Assembly: GCF_032116555.1 (NCBI RefSeq)
Contig: NZ_CP134949.1
Coordinates: 1,550,001 to 1,614,000, forward strand
From: Halobaculum sp. XH14
GTDB taxonomy: Archaea > Halobacteriota > Halobacteria > Halobacteriales > Haloferacaceae
Direction: 5' to 3'
Length of the DNA stretch: 64,000 nucleotides
Every line of letters begins with the position of its first letter. Within the stretch, counting starts at the first letter, position 1. The notes beneath the pieces are model-generated. The model saw only the letters and a program-made list of their open reading frames with translations. It ran no database searches and had not been told where the DNA came from. Of this stretch, positions 53,372 through 62,420 are shown piece after piece. A program made the translations under genes and the position numbers.

Positions 53372-54079
53372 TCAGTCGTCTTCCAGACCGTCGCGGGCCC
53401 GCTCGAGCGCGTCCGGGTCGTCCGTGATGAGATGCCGGCCGAGTTCGCGCGCGGCCGTCACGAGCGCGTCAGCCTCCGCCGGGTCGACGTCGCCGCCGAG
53501 GGCGTCGATCCGCTTGGCTCGTTCCCGGAGCGACCCGAGCGTGCTCCTGACAGCCGGATCCTGGTCGCCGTCCAGGAACGTCGAAACGTCCGTTCGGTAC
53601 TCCAGAACGGCGGACGCGGCGGCGAGCCCGCGAGCCTCCCGCAGTCGGTCCGGCACGTCCGCGGCGGCCGGTCGCTCGCCGGTGTCGGCCGCGCGGAGCA
53701 GCGCCGTCACGTACCACTCGTCGTCGTCGGTCGGGTCCCTGAGGCGACCGTAGAGGTCGGCTGCCTGTACCAGTTCCTCGGCCGCGAGGTAGGCGTCGTC
53801 GAGCGGCTTGAGCTCGCCGCCGCGGATGAACCCGCGCTTTCGCAGATAGGCGCGACAGGCCCGTTTCACGTCGTCGGTCAACTCGCCCAGCGCCTCCTCG
53901 TCCAGCCGTGCGAGGATCGGGTCGAGTTCGAGTTCCGCGGGTGCGTCCGTGTGCCGCTTCCGTTCGCCGGTCCCGACGCTGCGCATGCTCCCGCACGCGG
54001 GACACTCGACGCTGCCCGTCTCGAAGTAGGACCACCGCGTCCCGCACTCCGTGCACTCGCGCTCGCCGCGGACCTCCAT
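53372..54079 (-). CDS. DUF7117 protein with TFIIB-type zinc ribbon
   Basis: A 235-residue protein. It opens with a zinc ribbon CTECGTRWSYFETGSVECPACG (two CxxC, residues 9-30, landmark only) and is followed by a helical domain. This is the haloarchaeal DUF7117 pattern, function unknown. The zinc ribbon suggests nucleic-acid or protein contact. Start 54079 (MEVRGERECTECG) is clear. Confidence 0.8.
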   Translation of the reverse strand: MEVRGERECTECGTRWSYFETGSVECPACGSMRSVGTGERKRHTDAPAELELDPILARLDEEALGELTDDVKRACRAYLRKRGFIRGGELKPLDDAYLAAEELVQAADLYGRLRDPTDDDEWYVTALLRAADTGERPAAADVPDRLREARGLAAASAVLEYRTDVSTFLDGDQDPAVRSTLGSLRERAKRIDALGGDVDPAEADALVTAARELGRHLITDDPDALERARDGLEDD

Positions 54080-54180
54080 GTGACTGCGTAGCCGACCCGG
54101 CCCCAAAAACCACCCGTCACCGGACGGGACGGATCTGGCTCGCCGGGCGAGGACCGGCAGATACCCCGTGCGACCGGTCG

Positions 54181-54186
54181 TTTTAT
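54181..54186 (+). promoter_or_regulatory. TATA box for the gene at 54215
   Basis: TTTTAT lies about 31 nt before ATG 54215 and would give a leaderless mRNA. It lies downstream of the alternative GTG at 54168, which argues against that start. Confidence 0.5.
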
Positions 54187-54214
54187 GCCCACGGGGCGTC
54201 CCTCCTCTGGTACC

Positions 54215-54782
54215 ATGCAGACGGATTCCACCCCGTCGGCGGAGGATAGAGGAAGTCGCTCCCGAGCGACTGGTCGAGAAATCGGCCGACGAAACGACTG
54301 AACTCGGGGACGGCCTGGCGGCGACGGCGACCGACGGCACCGTTCTTCTCGAACTCGACGGCACCGAGCGACGGCTCTCGCGCGAGGCCGCGCGAGCGCT
54401 CCGGGACGGACTCGCCGACGCGCTGACGAGGCGACGCGAGTTCCTCCACACCGCCGGCGAACACCGCGAGGACGGCAGCTACGTGGTCGAACGTCGCGCC
54501 GCGGACTCGGCGGGACACAGCAAGGTGTTCGAACGGTTCGAGGCGCTGGAACGACTGTACGGCCGGCTCCCGGAGGAGTTCACGGCCGAGACCGTCGGCC
54601 GGAGCGGTCTGACCGGCGGTCGGCGACACATGCTCGTGCGCCACTTCGTCGAGCACCCCGCGTTCGACTGTGAACTCGTTTCCCGACAGCCCCTGACCGT
54701 CAGGAAGGCCGACCAGCAGCCCGAAGGATCCGAACCGGCGACGGAGCCCGGCACGGAGGAGGTGGACGTCGCCGGCGACTGA
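54215..54782 (+). pseudogene. Haloarchaeal protein of unknown function, apparent +1 frameshift
   Basis: ATG 54215 begins MQTDSTPSAEDR, then the frame meets a stop. Starting at about 54253 another frame runs EVAPERLVEKSADETTEL to the stop at 54782 (about 175 residues: EAARALRDGLADALTRRREF, FERFEALERLYGRLPEEF, GGRRHMLVRHFVEHPAFDCEL). One extra G in the run AGAGGAAG (54251-54252) accounts for the break; removing it joins the two parts smoothly. The body looks conserved and DUF7528-like, though I cannot confirm the family. It may be a real mutation or a sequencing error. Confidence 0.6.
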
Positions 54783-54894
54783 GCGCCGGGAGGTCGACGG
54801 GTGCGGGCGGTCGGCACGGTCCCGTGCCGGTCGACGTGGCACGGGACGGTCGGCGCGGCGACAACGCTTTGTCGGAACCGGAACATCCTCGCCC

Positions 54895-55809
54895 ATGACG
54901 TTCTCCATCGCGGCGCGGGACCCCGAGACCGACGCCGTCGGCGTCGCCGTCCAGTCGAAGTTCATCGCGGTCGGCTCGGTCGTCCCGTTCGTGAGCGCAG
55001 ACGCCGGGGCCATCGCGACACAGAGTTTCGCCAACGTCGCGTACGGTCCCGACGGGCTATCGCTCATCCGCGAGGGCCGCTCGGCCGGGGAGGTGCTCGA
55101 CCGGCTGATCGAGGGCGACGCGGAGGCGGAATCGAGACAGGTCGGCGTCGTCGGCCAGGACGGCTCGGTCGCGGCCTACACCGGCGAGGAGTGTTTCGAG
55201 TACGCCGGGAGCCGGCAGGGTGAGACGTACACGGTCCAGGGGAACATCCTCGAGAACGAGGCGACGGTGACCGCGATGGCCGAGACGTTCGAGGAGCGAG
55301 GGGAGGACGGTCTCCCGGAACGGCTCATCGCGGCGCTGCACGCGGCCGACGAGGCCGGCGGCGACTCGCGGGGCGAGCAGTCGGCCGCGCTGTACGTCGC
55401 CAAGCCCGACGGGGGGTACGACGGCCGGAACGACCGCTGGGTCGACGTGCGGGTCGACGACCACGGGTCGCCCATCGACGAACTCGAACGGGTGTTCAGA
55501 ATCTACGACGTGACGCTGCTCGAACGGGAGTCGCCCGCCGAGCCGCGCGAACTCGCCGGCGAGGACGCGCTCGGCGTCGCGTCGGCGCTCGCCGACCTCG
55601 GGTTCCACGACGGGTCGCCCTCCGAAACGTTCGGCGACGCGGAGCGGGCGGCCCTTGAGGAGTTCCGCGGGCTGAACAACTTCGAGAACCACTCGCTCGC
55701 CGTGATCGAGGACGCGCTCGCCCGCGGCTGGTCCGATGCGGACGGCGAGGGGGAGGCGCGGCTGTTCGACGCCATCTGGCACGGGCTGTCGAACTACGAC
55801 AGGAAGTGA
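54895..55809 (+). CDS. DUF1028 (Ntn-hydrolase-like) protein
   Basis: A 304-residue protein. The first 215 residues are a DUF1028 domain (MTFSIAARDPETDAVGVAVQ; DAGAIATQSFANVAYGPDGL), which has the fold of Ntn hydrolases; the last part (about 225-304) has a peptidoglycan-binding-like repeat (DALGVASALADLGFHDG). Some DUF1028 proteins have been linked to amide hydrolysis or to flavonoid-type ring cleavage, but the reaction here is unknown. Monocistronic. Confidence 0.87.
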   Translation: MTFSIAARDPETDAVGVAVQSKFIAVGSVVPFVSADAGAIATQSFANVAYGPDGLSLIREGRSAGEVLDRLIEGDAEAESRQVGVVGQDGSVAAYTGEECFEYAGSRQGETYTVQGNILENEATVTAMAETFEERGEDGLPERLIAALHAADEAGGDSRGEQSAALYVAKPDGGYDGRNDRWVDVRVDDHGSPIDELERVFRIYDVTLLERESPAEPRELAGEDALGVASALADLGFHDGSPSETFGDAERAALEEFRGLNNFENHSLAVIEDALARGWSDADGEGEARLFDAIWHGLSNYDRK

Positions 55810-55845
55810 GGGCGGCGGCTCGGTGGTCGACGGTTCGACGCCGGT

Positions 55846-56286
55846 TCAGCCGCGCTCTTCCAGCAGCTTCCGGATCATCTCGTTCGTCGAGAGCATCTCC
55901 TCCTCGTACTGCGGGTCACGGCCGGTGGCGCGGACGACTTCGGCGTCGAGGCCGCGCTCGTGAAGGGTGTCGCGGATCGCTTCCTCGTCGTGGTGCTGGT
56001 CGAACCCGAGCACGATCACGTCCGGGTCGATCTCGGCGACCGGGACGAAGTAGTCCTCCGTGTGGCCGAGGTGGGCCTCGTCGACGACAGAGAGCGCGGC
56101 GACCACGTCCCGCCGCTGTCGGTCCGGACAGGTCGGCGACGGCTTGTGCGTGACGTTCCCGCCCCGCGAGACGATTACGTGGAGCTCGTCGCCGTGTTCC
56201 GCGGCCTCAGAGAGGTAGTGGAGGTGGCCGGGATGGAGGAGGTCGAACGTCCCCTGGGCCAGCACGCGTCGCGGTTCCTCGCTCAT
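55846..56286 (-). CDS. ribL: FAD synthase (archaeal RibL)
   Basis: A 146-residue nucleotidyltransferase. The [14 protein letters not shown] motif (about 13-26) and [10 protein letters not shown] near the C-terminus are typical. RibL adenylylates FMN with ATP or CTP to make FAD. It overlaps the JAMM gene by four bases (ATGA), so the two are translated together. Confidence 0.92.
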   Translation of the reverse strand: MSEEPRRVLAQGTFDLLHPGHLHYLSEAAEHGDELHVIVSRGGNVTHKPSPTCPDRQRRDVVAALSVVDEAHLGHTEDYFVPVAEIDPDVIVLGFDQHHDEEAIRDTLHERGLDAEVVRATGRDPQYEEEMLSTNEMIRKLLEERG

Positions 56287-56768
56287 TCGTACAGCTCCGC
56301 GTCGATGTCGGACTGATCGAAGTCGAAGAACTCGCTGTCGTCGGGGATCGCGACGTTGAGCACGTCGAGGTCGCGCGGCTCCCCCTTGGAGTCGAACGCC
56401 TTCCAGCAATCGCGCTCGTACGGCGCGCCCATGATGACGTGCACGTCGCCGGCGTGGAACGTCGAGAGATCCTGGTTCGACGGCCGGAGGACGCCGTTCG
56501 GGTGCGAGTGGATCGAACCGACCGCCTTCGCTCCGTTCGGCACGAGGTTCTCGCGGACGGTCGCGCTTTCCGGCGAGGAGGTCGTGCCGGGAATGACGAG
56601 CACGTCGGTGATGACGGTCCCGTCCCGAGCGAGGTTCAACGTCGAGGCGTCGGTTCCACGGAGAAAGCCCATGTACTCGTTCGGGTGGGTTTCGCTGGCC
56701 GCCTCCAGCGCGAACTCGAGGGTCTCGGCCGCGATGCCGAGCACCTCCCCCGACCGGAACAGTCGCAT
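56283..56768 (-). CDS. JAMM/MPN+ metalloprotease-like protein
   Basis: A 161-residue JAB/MPN-domain protein. The zinc motif is complete: Glu31, then His87-x-His89-x7-Ser97-x2-Asp100 ([14 protein letters not shown]). JAMM enzymes remove ubiquitin-like SAMP modifiers in haloarchaea, so desampylase activity is plausible. The gene overlaps ribL by four bases. In Haloferax the HVO_1016 JAMM2 gene also lies beside ribL. Start 56768. Confidence 0.88.
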   Translation of the reverse strand: MRLFRSGEVLGIAAETLEFALEAASETHPNEYMGFLRGTDASTLNLARDGTVITDVLVIPGTTSSPESATVRENLVPNGAKAVGSIHSHPNGVLRPSNQDLSTFHAGDVHVIMGAPYERDCWKAFDSKGEPRDLDVLNVAIPDDSEFFDFDQSDIDAELYE

Positions 56769-56867
56769 ACTCACTCGTCGGTTCGGTCGCCTTCTAAGGG
56801 TGTCGATGGCCGCCATCCCGCCGGTCGATAGCCGGGACCCGGCGGGTGGTGATACGCGACTGCGACC

Positions 56868-58067
56868 TCAGTCCCACTGGATCGCCCGCTCGACGGTCGC
56901 CGTGATTCCGTCCGCCCGCTGGATGAGCACCGTCCCGACGATGCTCATCGCGAGCACGTAGCCGACCGCGAACGCCGGTATCACGGTCCCGAGCGCACCG
57001 TCGCCGCCCCCCGCGGCCAGCGCCGCGATGACGAGCGAGAACTCCCCCCGCGGGACGAGGCCGAGACCGACGCGGACCGACCGCGTCGAGTCCAGCCCGT
57101 AGACGTACCCGGCGATGACGCCGCTCGCGAGCTTCCCGGCGGTCGTCAGCACGAGTGCGGCCGCGAGCAGGCCGGCGACGCCCGCGAGCAGCGTCACGTC
57201 GGTGGTCAGCCCGATGGCGAAGAAGAACACGGCGGCGAAGAAGTCCCGCGCCGGCGCGACGACGTGCTCGATGCGTTCGGTGTGGGTCGTCTCGCCGAAC
57301 GCGGTGCCGACGAAGAACGCGGCGACGGCCTCGCTCAGTCCGAACGTCAGCGCCGCGCCGGCGATCAGCGTCGTCACGCCGAGGATCCGCAGCAGGAACA
57401 GTTCGTCCGATCGGGTGGCGAACAACCGCTCGACGTGGGCCCCTCCGTACCAGGCGACGAGTCCGAGCGCGCCGAGGAACGCGAACGCGGTCCCGACCGC
57501 GACCGCGGCCTCCGCGATCGAACCCTCCCCGAACGCGACGACCGAGAGGACGGCGAGGTAGACGGCGATCAGGAGGTCCTCGAACACCAGCGTTCCCAAG
57601 ATCGGTCCGGCCTCGGGGTTGGCGACCCAGCCGTTGTCGATGAGCGACTTGGTGATGACGGCACTGGAGGAGATGTAGACGATGCCGGCCACGAACAGCG
57701 TCTCGACGACGCCGAACCCGAACGCGAGGCCGAGCGCCGCGCCGATGCCGAAGTTCACGAGCAGGTCGACGGCGCCGATGGTCCCAACGCGTCGACTGTC
57801 GTGGAGTAGCTGGCCGATGCTGAACTCCAGCCCGAGGAAGAAGAGGAGGAAGACGATGCCGAGTTCGGCCACGACGTCGATGAACTCGCCGTGCTCGACG
57901 AGCGTCAACGGGACCCCGGCGAGCGACGAGGGCGGGTTCGGCCCGATGAGGATCCCGACGAGGATGTAGGCGGGAATGACCGAGAGGCCCACCCTGTGGG
58001 CGAGGCCGCCGGCGACGGCGATGGCCGTCAGCGCGATGCCGATCTCGACGAGGATGGGGGTCGCCAT
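56868..58067 (-). CDS. CPA2-family cation:proton antiporter
   Basis: A 399-residue membrane protein with about 12 helices. GLEFSIGQLL (about 78-87), the ISSSAVITKSLID motif and the LGTLVFEDLLIAVYLAVL segment mark it as a KefB/NhaP2-type antiporter (CPA2). It moves K+ or Na+ against H+. It is the second gene of an operon with the TrkA-C protein upstream (7-bp gap). Confidence 0.9.
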   Translation of the reverse strand: MATPILVEIGIALTAIAVAGGLAHRVGLSVIPAYILVGILIGPNPPSSLAGVPLTLVEHGEFIDVVAELGIVFLLFFLGLEFSIGQLLHDSRRVGTIGAVDLLVNFGIGAALGLAFGFGVVETLFVAGIVYISSSAVITKSLIDNGWVANPEAGPILGTLVFEDLLIAVYLAVLSVVAFGEGSIAEAAVAVGTAFAFLGALGLVAWYGGAHVERLFATRSDELFLLRILGVTTLIAGAALTFGLSEAVAAFFVGTAFGETTHTERIEHVVAPARDFFAAVFFFAIGLTTDVTLLAGVAGLLAAALVLTTAGKLASGVIAGYVYGLDSTRSVRVGLGLVPRGEFSLVIAALAAGGGDGALGTVIPAFAVGYVLAMSIVGTVLIQRADGITATVERAIQWD

Positions 58068-58073
58068 CCGGCC

Positions 58074-58565
58074 CTACGTTTCCCCGTCCGCTTTCGCCAG
58101 TCCCGCGAACGCCGTCTGCTGTTCCCTGTCGCCGAGCGTCACCAGGATGTCGCCCGACGCGATGGAGAACTCCGGTTTCGGGTTCGCGATCGTCTCGCCG
58201 CCGCGCTGGACCGCGATGACCGACACGCCGGTCCGTTCCCGGACGTTCGCGTCGTGGAGCGACCGCCCGACGAGCGGCGAGGACTCGTCGATCTCGACCC
58301 ACTCGATGATCGACTCCCCGAGCGGGACCTGGATGTCGTCCATCTCGACCGGCTGGAAGTAGGCACCCTCCAGGATCGAGCCGAGCTGGCGGGCGCGCTT
58401 GCCCGAGAGGCTGAACAGCTTCCGGCTGTCCGCGTCCTCGCTGGGACGGAGGTACACCTCGCGGTTCCCGTCGTGGTGGATGAGGACGATGAGCCGTTCC
58501 TCCTTCTCCAGTTCGAGTTCGAACTTGTGGCCGACGCCGGGGACCTCCGTCTCGTACACCGTCAT
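58074..58565 (-). CDS. TrkA-C regulatory subunit (KhtT/CpaA-like)
   Basis: A 163-residue protein with an N-terminal helical domain (1-70) and a C-terminal TrkA-C domain (about 78-160; GESIIEWVEIDESSPLVGRSL; GDILVTLGDREQQ). Such subunits sense nucleotides or K+ and gate the CPA2 antiporter next to it, as KhtT does for KhtU. First gene of the operon; its start faces recJ across a 237-bp divergent region with a tandem repeat. Confidence 0.88.
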   Translation of the reverse strand: MTVYETEVPGVGHKFELELEKEERLIVLIHHDGNREVYLRPSEDADSRKLFSLSGKRARQLGSILEGAYFQPVEMDDIQVPLGESIIEWVEIDESSPLVGRSLHDANVRERTGVSVIAVQRGGETIANPKPEFSIASGDILVTLGDREQQTAFAGLAKADGET

Positions 58566-58609
58566 GTGACTGGCATCGTGTGCGACGGATGAAAAACTAG
58601 CACGGCCCC

Positions 58610-58741
58610 CGATCGACCGTCGGCCCCCTCAGGTGACCGGAGCGATCGGGAGATCGGATCGGTCGGACAGTCTAACGATCGAAAAGCCGGATCAACCGGA
58701 CAGCCTCGCGATCGGGAGACCGGATTCATCGGGCGATCGGA
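58610..58741. repeat. Four tandem 33-bp units in a divergent promoter region
   Basis: Units at 58610-58642, 58643-58675, 58676-58708 and 58709-58741 each begin CGATCG and have exactly 33 bp; the units are diverged (about 50-70% alike) but keep the phase. They lie between the antiporter operon and the recJ-like gene. There are no spacers, so it is not CRISPR. The 33-bp period equals three helical turns of about 10.5 bp plus, so a protein bound to each unit would face the same side. The minus strand can be read as an 11-residue repeat (PVDPAFRSLDC-like), but that frame overlaps the recJ gene start. Confidence 0.7.
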
Positions 58742-58772
58742 CCCGTCGAGCGGTCGGGGGCAGATTACAAGC

Positions 58773-58780
58773 CTTATACA
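58773..58780 (+). promoter_or_regulatory. TATA box of the recJ-like gene
   Basis: CTTATACA is centred about 27 nt before ATG 58803, giving a leaderless mRNA. Confidence 0.5.
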
Positions 58781-58802
58781 CGGCCTCGCCGTACTCGGTT
58801 CC

Positions 58803-60710
58803 ATGACCGATGCTTCCGCCGGGGGTTCCGGCGACCACCGGGACGATTCGAGTCCCGTCGTCCACGAGCTCGCGTCCGAGTGTACGCTCTCGGACGTCGA
58901 GGTCGGCAACCGATATCACGCGACCGTCAACGGCGTCGTCGAGTACGGCGTCTTCGTCGACGTCTCGGCGAACGTCTCCGGGCTCGTCCACGAGTCCAAC
59001 CTGAACGGCGAGTCCTTCTCGGTCGGCGACGACCTCGTCGTCGTCCTCGAGGAAGTCAAGGAGAACGGCGACGTCTCGTTCGGGCTCGCCCCGTCTGACG
59101 ACTACGAGACCGTCCCCGTCGAGCACGAACCCGACATCACGACCGTCTCCCGTCTCCAGATCGGCCGCGAGGTGACCGTCGAGGGTGAGGTCGTGCAGAT
59201 CAAACAGACCGGCGGCCCGACGATCTTCCACGTCGGCGACGAGACCGGCATCGTCGCCGCTGCCGCGTTCGAGGAGGCGGGCGTCCGCGCCTACCCCGAG
59301 ATCGAGGTCGGCGAGCTCGTCCGAATCTCCGGGTCCGCCGAGCAGCACGACGGGGCGCTCCAGCTCGAAGCCGACGACGTGACCCGGCTCGAGGGGGAAG
59401 CGGCCAGCGAGACCCGGGGCCGACTCGACGAGACGCTCGTGGACCGCGCCGAACCGGAGTCGGTCGAGCCGCTCGTCGAGTGGGAGGCCTTCGAGAAGCT
59501 CCGCCCGGGCCTCGAAGACGTGGCCCGACTCCTCCGCCGGACCGTCCTCGAGGGGCGGCCGATCCGCATCCGCCACCACGCCGACGGCGACGGGATGTGC
59601 GCCGCGATCCCCGTCCAGCTCGCGCTGGAGAACTTCATCCGGTCGGTCCACGCGGACTCCGAGGCGGCGCTCCACCACCTGAAACGGCTGCCCAGCAAGG
59701 CCCCGTTCTACGAGATGGAGGACGTGACGCGCGACCTGAACTTCGCGCTGGAGGGCCGCGCGCGACACGGGCAGAAGCTCCCGTTCCTCCTGATGCTCGA
59801 CAACGGGTCGACCGAGGAGGACGTGCCCGCGTACAAGAACCTCGCCCACTACGACATGCCGATCGCGGTCGTCGACCACCACCACCCGGACCCCGACGCC
59901 GTCGAGGACCTGCTCGACGCCCACGTCAACCCGTACCTCCACGACGAGGACTACCGCATCACGACGGGGATGATGTGTGTCGAACTCGCGCGGATGATCG
60001 ACCCGGACGTGACCGACGACCTCCAGCACGTCCCGGCCGTGGCCGGGCTCTCGGACCGCTCGAAGGCGGAGGTCATGGCCGACTTCGTCGAGCTGGCAGG
60101 CACGGCCGGCTACGACCGCGAGCAGCTCGAGGACGTCGGCGAAGCTCTCGATTACGCGGCCCACTGGCTCCGCTACAGCGAGGGCAAGACGCTCGTGAAC
60201 GACGTGTTGAACGTCGGCAGCGAGGACGAAACGCGCCACGAGGAGCTCGTCGACTTCCTCGCGGAGCGCGCCGAACGGGACGTGAACGAGCAGCTCGACG
60301 CGGTCGAACCCCACGTCGAACACGAGACGCTCGAGTCCGACGCACATCTCTACAGCGTCGATCTCGAGCGGTTCGCCCACCGGTTCACCTACCCCGCGCC
60401 GGGCAAGACGACCGGCGAACTCCACGACCGGAAGGTCCACGAACACGGCGAACCCGTCATCACGATCGGCTACGGCCCCGACTTCGCCGTCCTCCGGTCG
60501 GACGGCGTTCGGCTCGACATCCCGCAGATGGTCACCGAACTGAACGAGGAAGTCGTCGGCGGGGGCGTCTCCGGCGGCGGCCACCTCGTCGTCGGATCCA
60601 TCAAGTTCGTGAAGGGCCGTCGCGAGGACGTCATCGACGCGCTGGTCGAGAAGATGGGCGAGGCGGACATCGACGAGGAGCTCTCGACGACGGTCTCCAT
60701 CGGCGAGTAG
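58803..60710 (+). CDS. RecJ-like DHH exonuclease (RecJ3-type)
   Basis: A 635-residue protein. Order: S1 domain (about 30-100), OB-fold (about 120-190), DHH nuclease domain (about 240-460) and DHHA1. Active-site residues are intact: HHADGDGMCAA (DxD site), VVDHHHPDPDA (DHH) and GGGVSGGGHLVV (GGGH) near 585. It should degrade single-stranded DNA or RNA 5'-3'; archaeal RecJ proteins also act at forks with GINS. It aligns along its length with the inactive gene at 16502. Start 58803. Confidence 0.9.
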   Translation: MTDASAGGSGDHRDDSSPVVHELASECTLSDVEVGNRYHATVNGVVEYGVFVDVSANVSGLVHESNLNGESFSVGDDLVVVLEEVKENGDVSFGLAPSDDYETVPVEHEPDITTVSRLQIGREVTVEGEVVQIKQTGGPTIFHVGDETGIVAAAAFEEAGVRAYPEIEVGELVRISGSAEQHDGALQLEADDVTRLEGEAASETRGRLDETLVDRAEPESVEPLVEWEAFEKLRPGLEDVARLLRRTVLEGRPIRIRHHADGDGMCAAIPVQLALENFIRSVHADSEAALHHLKRLPSKAPFYEMEDVTRDLNFALEGRARHGQKLPFLLMLDNGSTEEDVPAYKNLAHYDMPIAVVDHHHPDPDAVEDLLDAHVNPYLHDEDYRITTGMMCVELARMIDPDVTDDLQHVPAVAGLSDRSKAEVMADFVELAGTAGYDREQLEDVGEALDYAAHWLRYSEGKTLVNDVLNVGSEDETRHEELVDFLAERAERDVNEQLDAVEPHVEHETLESDAHLYSVDLERFAHRFTYPAPGKTTGELHDRKVHEHGEPVITIGYGPDFAVLRSDGVRLDIPQMVTELNEEVVGGGVSGGGHLVVGSIKFVKGRREDVIDALVEKMGEADIDEELSTTVSIGE

Positions 60711-60712
60711 CC

Positions 60713-62350
60713 TCACGCGAACTCGAGTTTCCGATGGGCGTACAGGATCGCCCCGGCGACGATACCGACCGCCGCCAGGAGGAACGACCGCGGGACCGTC
60801 CCGCTGCCGGCCCGCCAGTCGGCGGCGAACACGCGCCGGTAGTACTCGGCGACGGTGTCTCCCCGTAACGCGACTGCGACCTCCCTGTTCTCACGGGTGC
60901 TCGTCGGGTTCCAGTTCAGCGAACCCACGACCGCCACGTCGTCGGCGACCACGCCCTTCGCGTGAATCTTCCCGTACCGGCCCGCAGGCTCGGCCAGCCG
61001 CGCCTCGAACGGGACGCCCGTTCGCTCGGCCCAGTCGTTGAGATTGCTGGCGAGGGCCGCGTTCTCCTCCTGGACGTACCACGCGTTCGACAGCAGCAGC
61101 CGAACCTCGACGCCCCGTCCGGCAGCCCTGCGCGTCGCGGCCAGCATCGGTCCGTCCTCGACCGTGGGCTGGATGACGTCGACCCGGTCTGTCGCCCGGT
61201 CGATGACCCGAACGACGCCGGATTCGGCGTTGCCCGGGGCCGTCAGGACGGTAACGTTCCGGACTTCGACGGTTCCCGGCGCGAACCGTTCCGGGTAGCT
61301 GTTCGGCTCCGACTCGGCGTCGGTGAACTTCCGTCCCCGCCGGTACTCGGACCACGATCGGGCGTCCCGCCATCCGGCGTCGTTGCGAAACACCGATGCG
61401 AGTTCGTCGGCCGCGGCCGACGAGTCGATGCGGACGCCCCAGCCGCGGCTGTCGGCCCCTCCGGTGCCGGAGGGTTTCCAGTTCTCGGTCATGACGAGCG
61501 CGCCGTCGTCGACGACCGCGTACTTCGGGTGGTGGTAACGGAACCTCGCCGCCGGCCCGCCCAGAACCTGCACGTCGACGTCGGCGGCGACGAGGCGGTC
61601 GAGGAGGGTCGCCTGTCGCACGCTGATCCCGCCGACCGGCGCGTCGTCGACGAGGACGCGAACTCGGACGCCACGCTGGGCGGCGGCAACGAGCGCATCG
61701 GCCACGCGTTCTGAGCCGAACGTGTAGCCGGCTAGCAGGATCCGGTGCTCGGCGCGGCGAATCGTCTCCGCGGGCACTTCCGGCGCGTCCGGAAGGACGA
61801 ACGCGGTCGCGGTCGCGCTTCCGACCGGCGTCGCGGATCGAGGATCGTAGCCGAGCGGTCGCCAGACCGGATCGGCACCGCGGAGCCACCGTTCCCCCTC
61901 CGGTGCCGTCCCGTACTCCGCGGAGTCGACGGTTCGATTCGGTGCGGTTCCGGGGTGAAGCGACAGCCGTTCGCCCGAGTTCGCGAGCGAGAGGGACGCG
62001 GGGAGGACGTGTCCCACGGTCCCGTTCGGGAGTGCGTCGGGTGCGTCCGTGAGGACGACCTGTCCCGGCCGGCCGCGGACGGTGACGGTCGATTCGCCGT
62101 CGCTGATCGTCCAGTTGCCGTCCGGGAGCGAGAGGCGGACGTACTCGCCGCGGTCGTTCTCGGTCGGCGGGTTGGGGTAGAGTTCGACGATTCGGGGGTC
62201 GACGCTCGTCGCGTTCTCGGGGTCGGCCGAGCGATGTGAGCCGTCGGTTGGCCGATCCGAGGATTGTTCCTGTGGCACTGCAGCGACCGGTGCGGCCGCT
62301 GCACAGAGCAGCGCTACCACCACGATCGCCCGCGAGACGGCAGCCGGCAC
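60713..62350 (-). CDS. Exported phospholipase D-like protein with LTD domain
   Basis: A 545-residue protein. A Sec signal peptide (about 1-25, ending AAVPQEQ) is followed by a lamin-tail domain (about 45-160; PRIVELYPNPP, YVRLSLPDGNW), two PLD (HKD) catalytic motifs (YHHPKYAVVDD about 275; KIHAKGVVADD about 465) and a C-terminal transmembrane helix (about 518-540). It should sit on the outer face of the membrane. HKD enzymes cleave phosphodiesters in lipids or DNA. Its stop lies two bases after the recJ stop on the other strand, so the genes converge tightly. Confidence 0.87.
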   Translation of the reverse strand: MPAAVSRAIVVVALLCAAAAPVAAVPQEQSSDRPTDGSHRSADPENATSVDPRIVELYPNPPTENDRGEYVRLSLPDGNWTISDGESTVTVRGRPGQVVLTDAPDALPNGTVGHVLPASLSLANSGERLSLHPGTAPNRTVDSAEYGTAPEGERWLRGADPVWRPLGYDPRSATPVGSATATAFVLPDAPEVPAETIRRAEHRILLAGYTFGSERVADALVAAAQRGVRVRVLVDDAPVGGISVRQATLLDRLVAADVDVQVLGGPAARFRYHHPKYAVVDDGALVMTENWKPSGTGGADSRGWGVRIDSSAAADELASVFRNDAGWRDARSWSEYRRGRKFTDAESEPNSYPERFAPGTVEVRNVTVLTAPGNAESGVVRVIDRATDRVDVIQPTVEDGPMLAATRRAAGRGVEVRLLLSNAWYVQEENAALASNLNDWAERTGVPFEARLAEPAGRYGKIHAKGVVADDVAVVGSLNWNPTSTRENREVAVALRGDTVAEYYRRVFAADWRAGSGTVPRSFLLAAVGIVAGAILYAHRKLEFA

Positions 62351-62420
62351 GGGAGTGCTGGTCCCGTTTCAGTACAAGAAGCTTCGGTGCGCTTTTGCCC
62401 CCTCACGTCGGGGGCCGGGT

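Noticed and set aside
58610..58741. Possible CRISPR array
   Set aside because: The units are contiguous with no spacers and no cas genes are near.
58562..58909. A minus-strand frame with an 11-residue repeat (PVDPAFRSLDC-like)
   Set aside because: It overlaps the start of the recJ-like gene and its promoter. The repeat may be a by-product of the 33-bp DNA units, so I report the DNA repeat instead.
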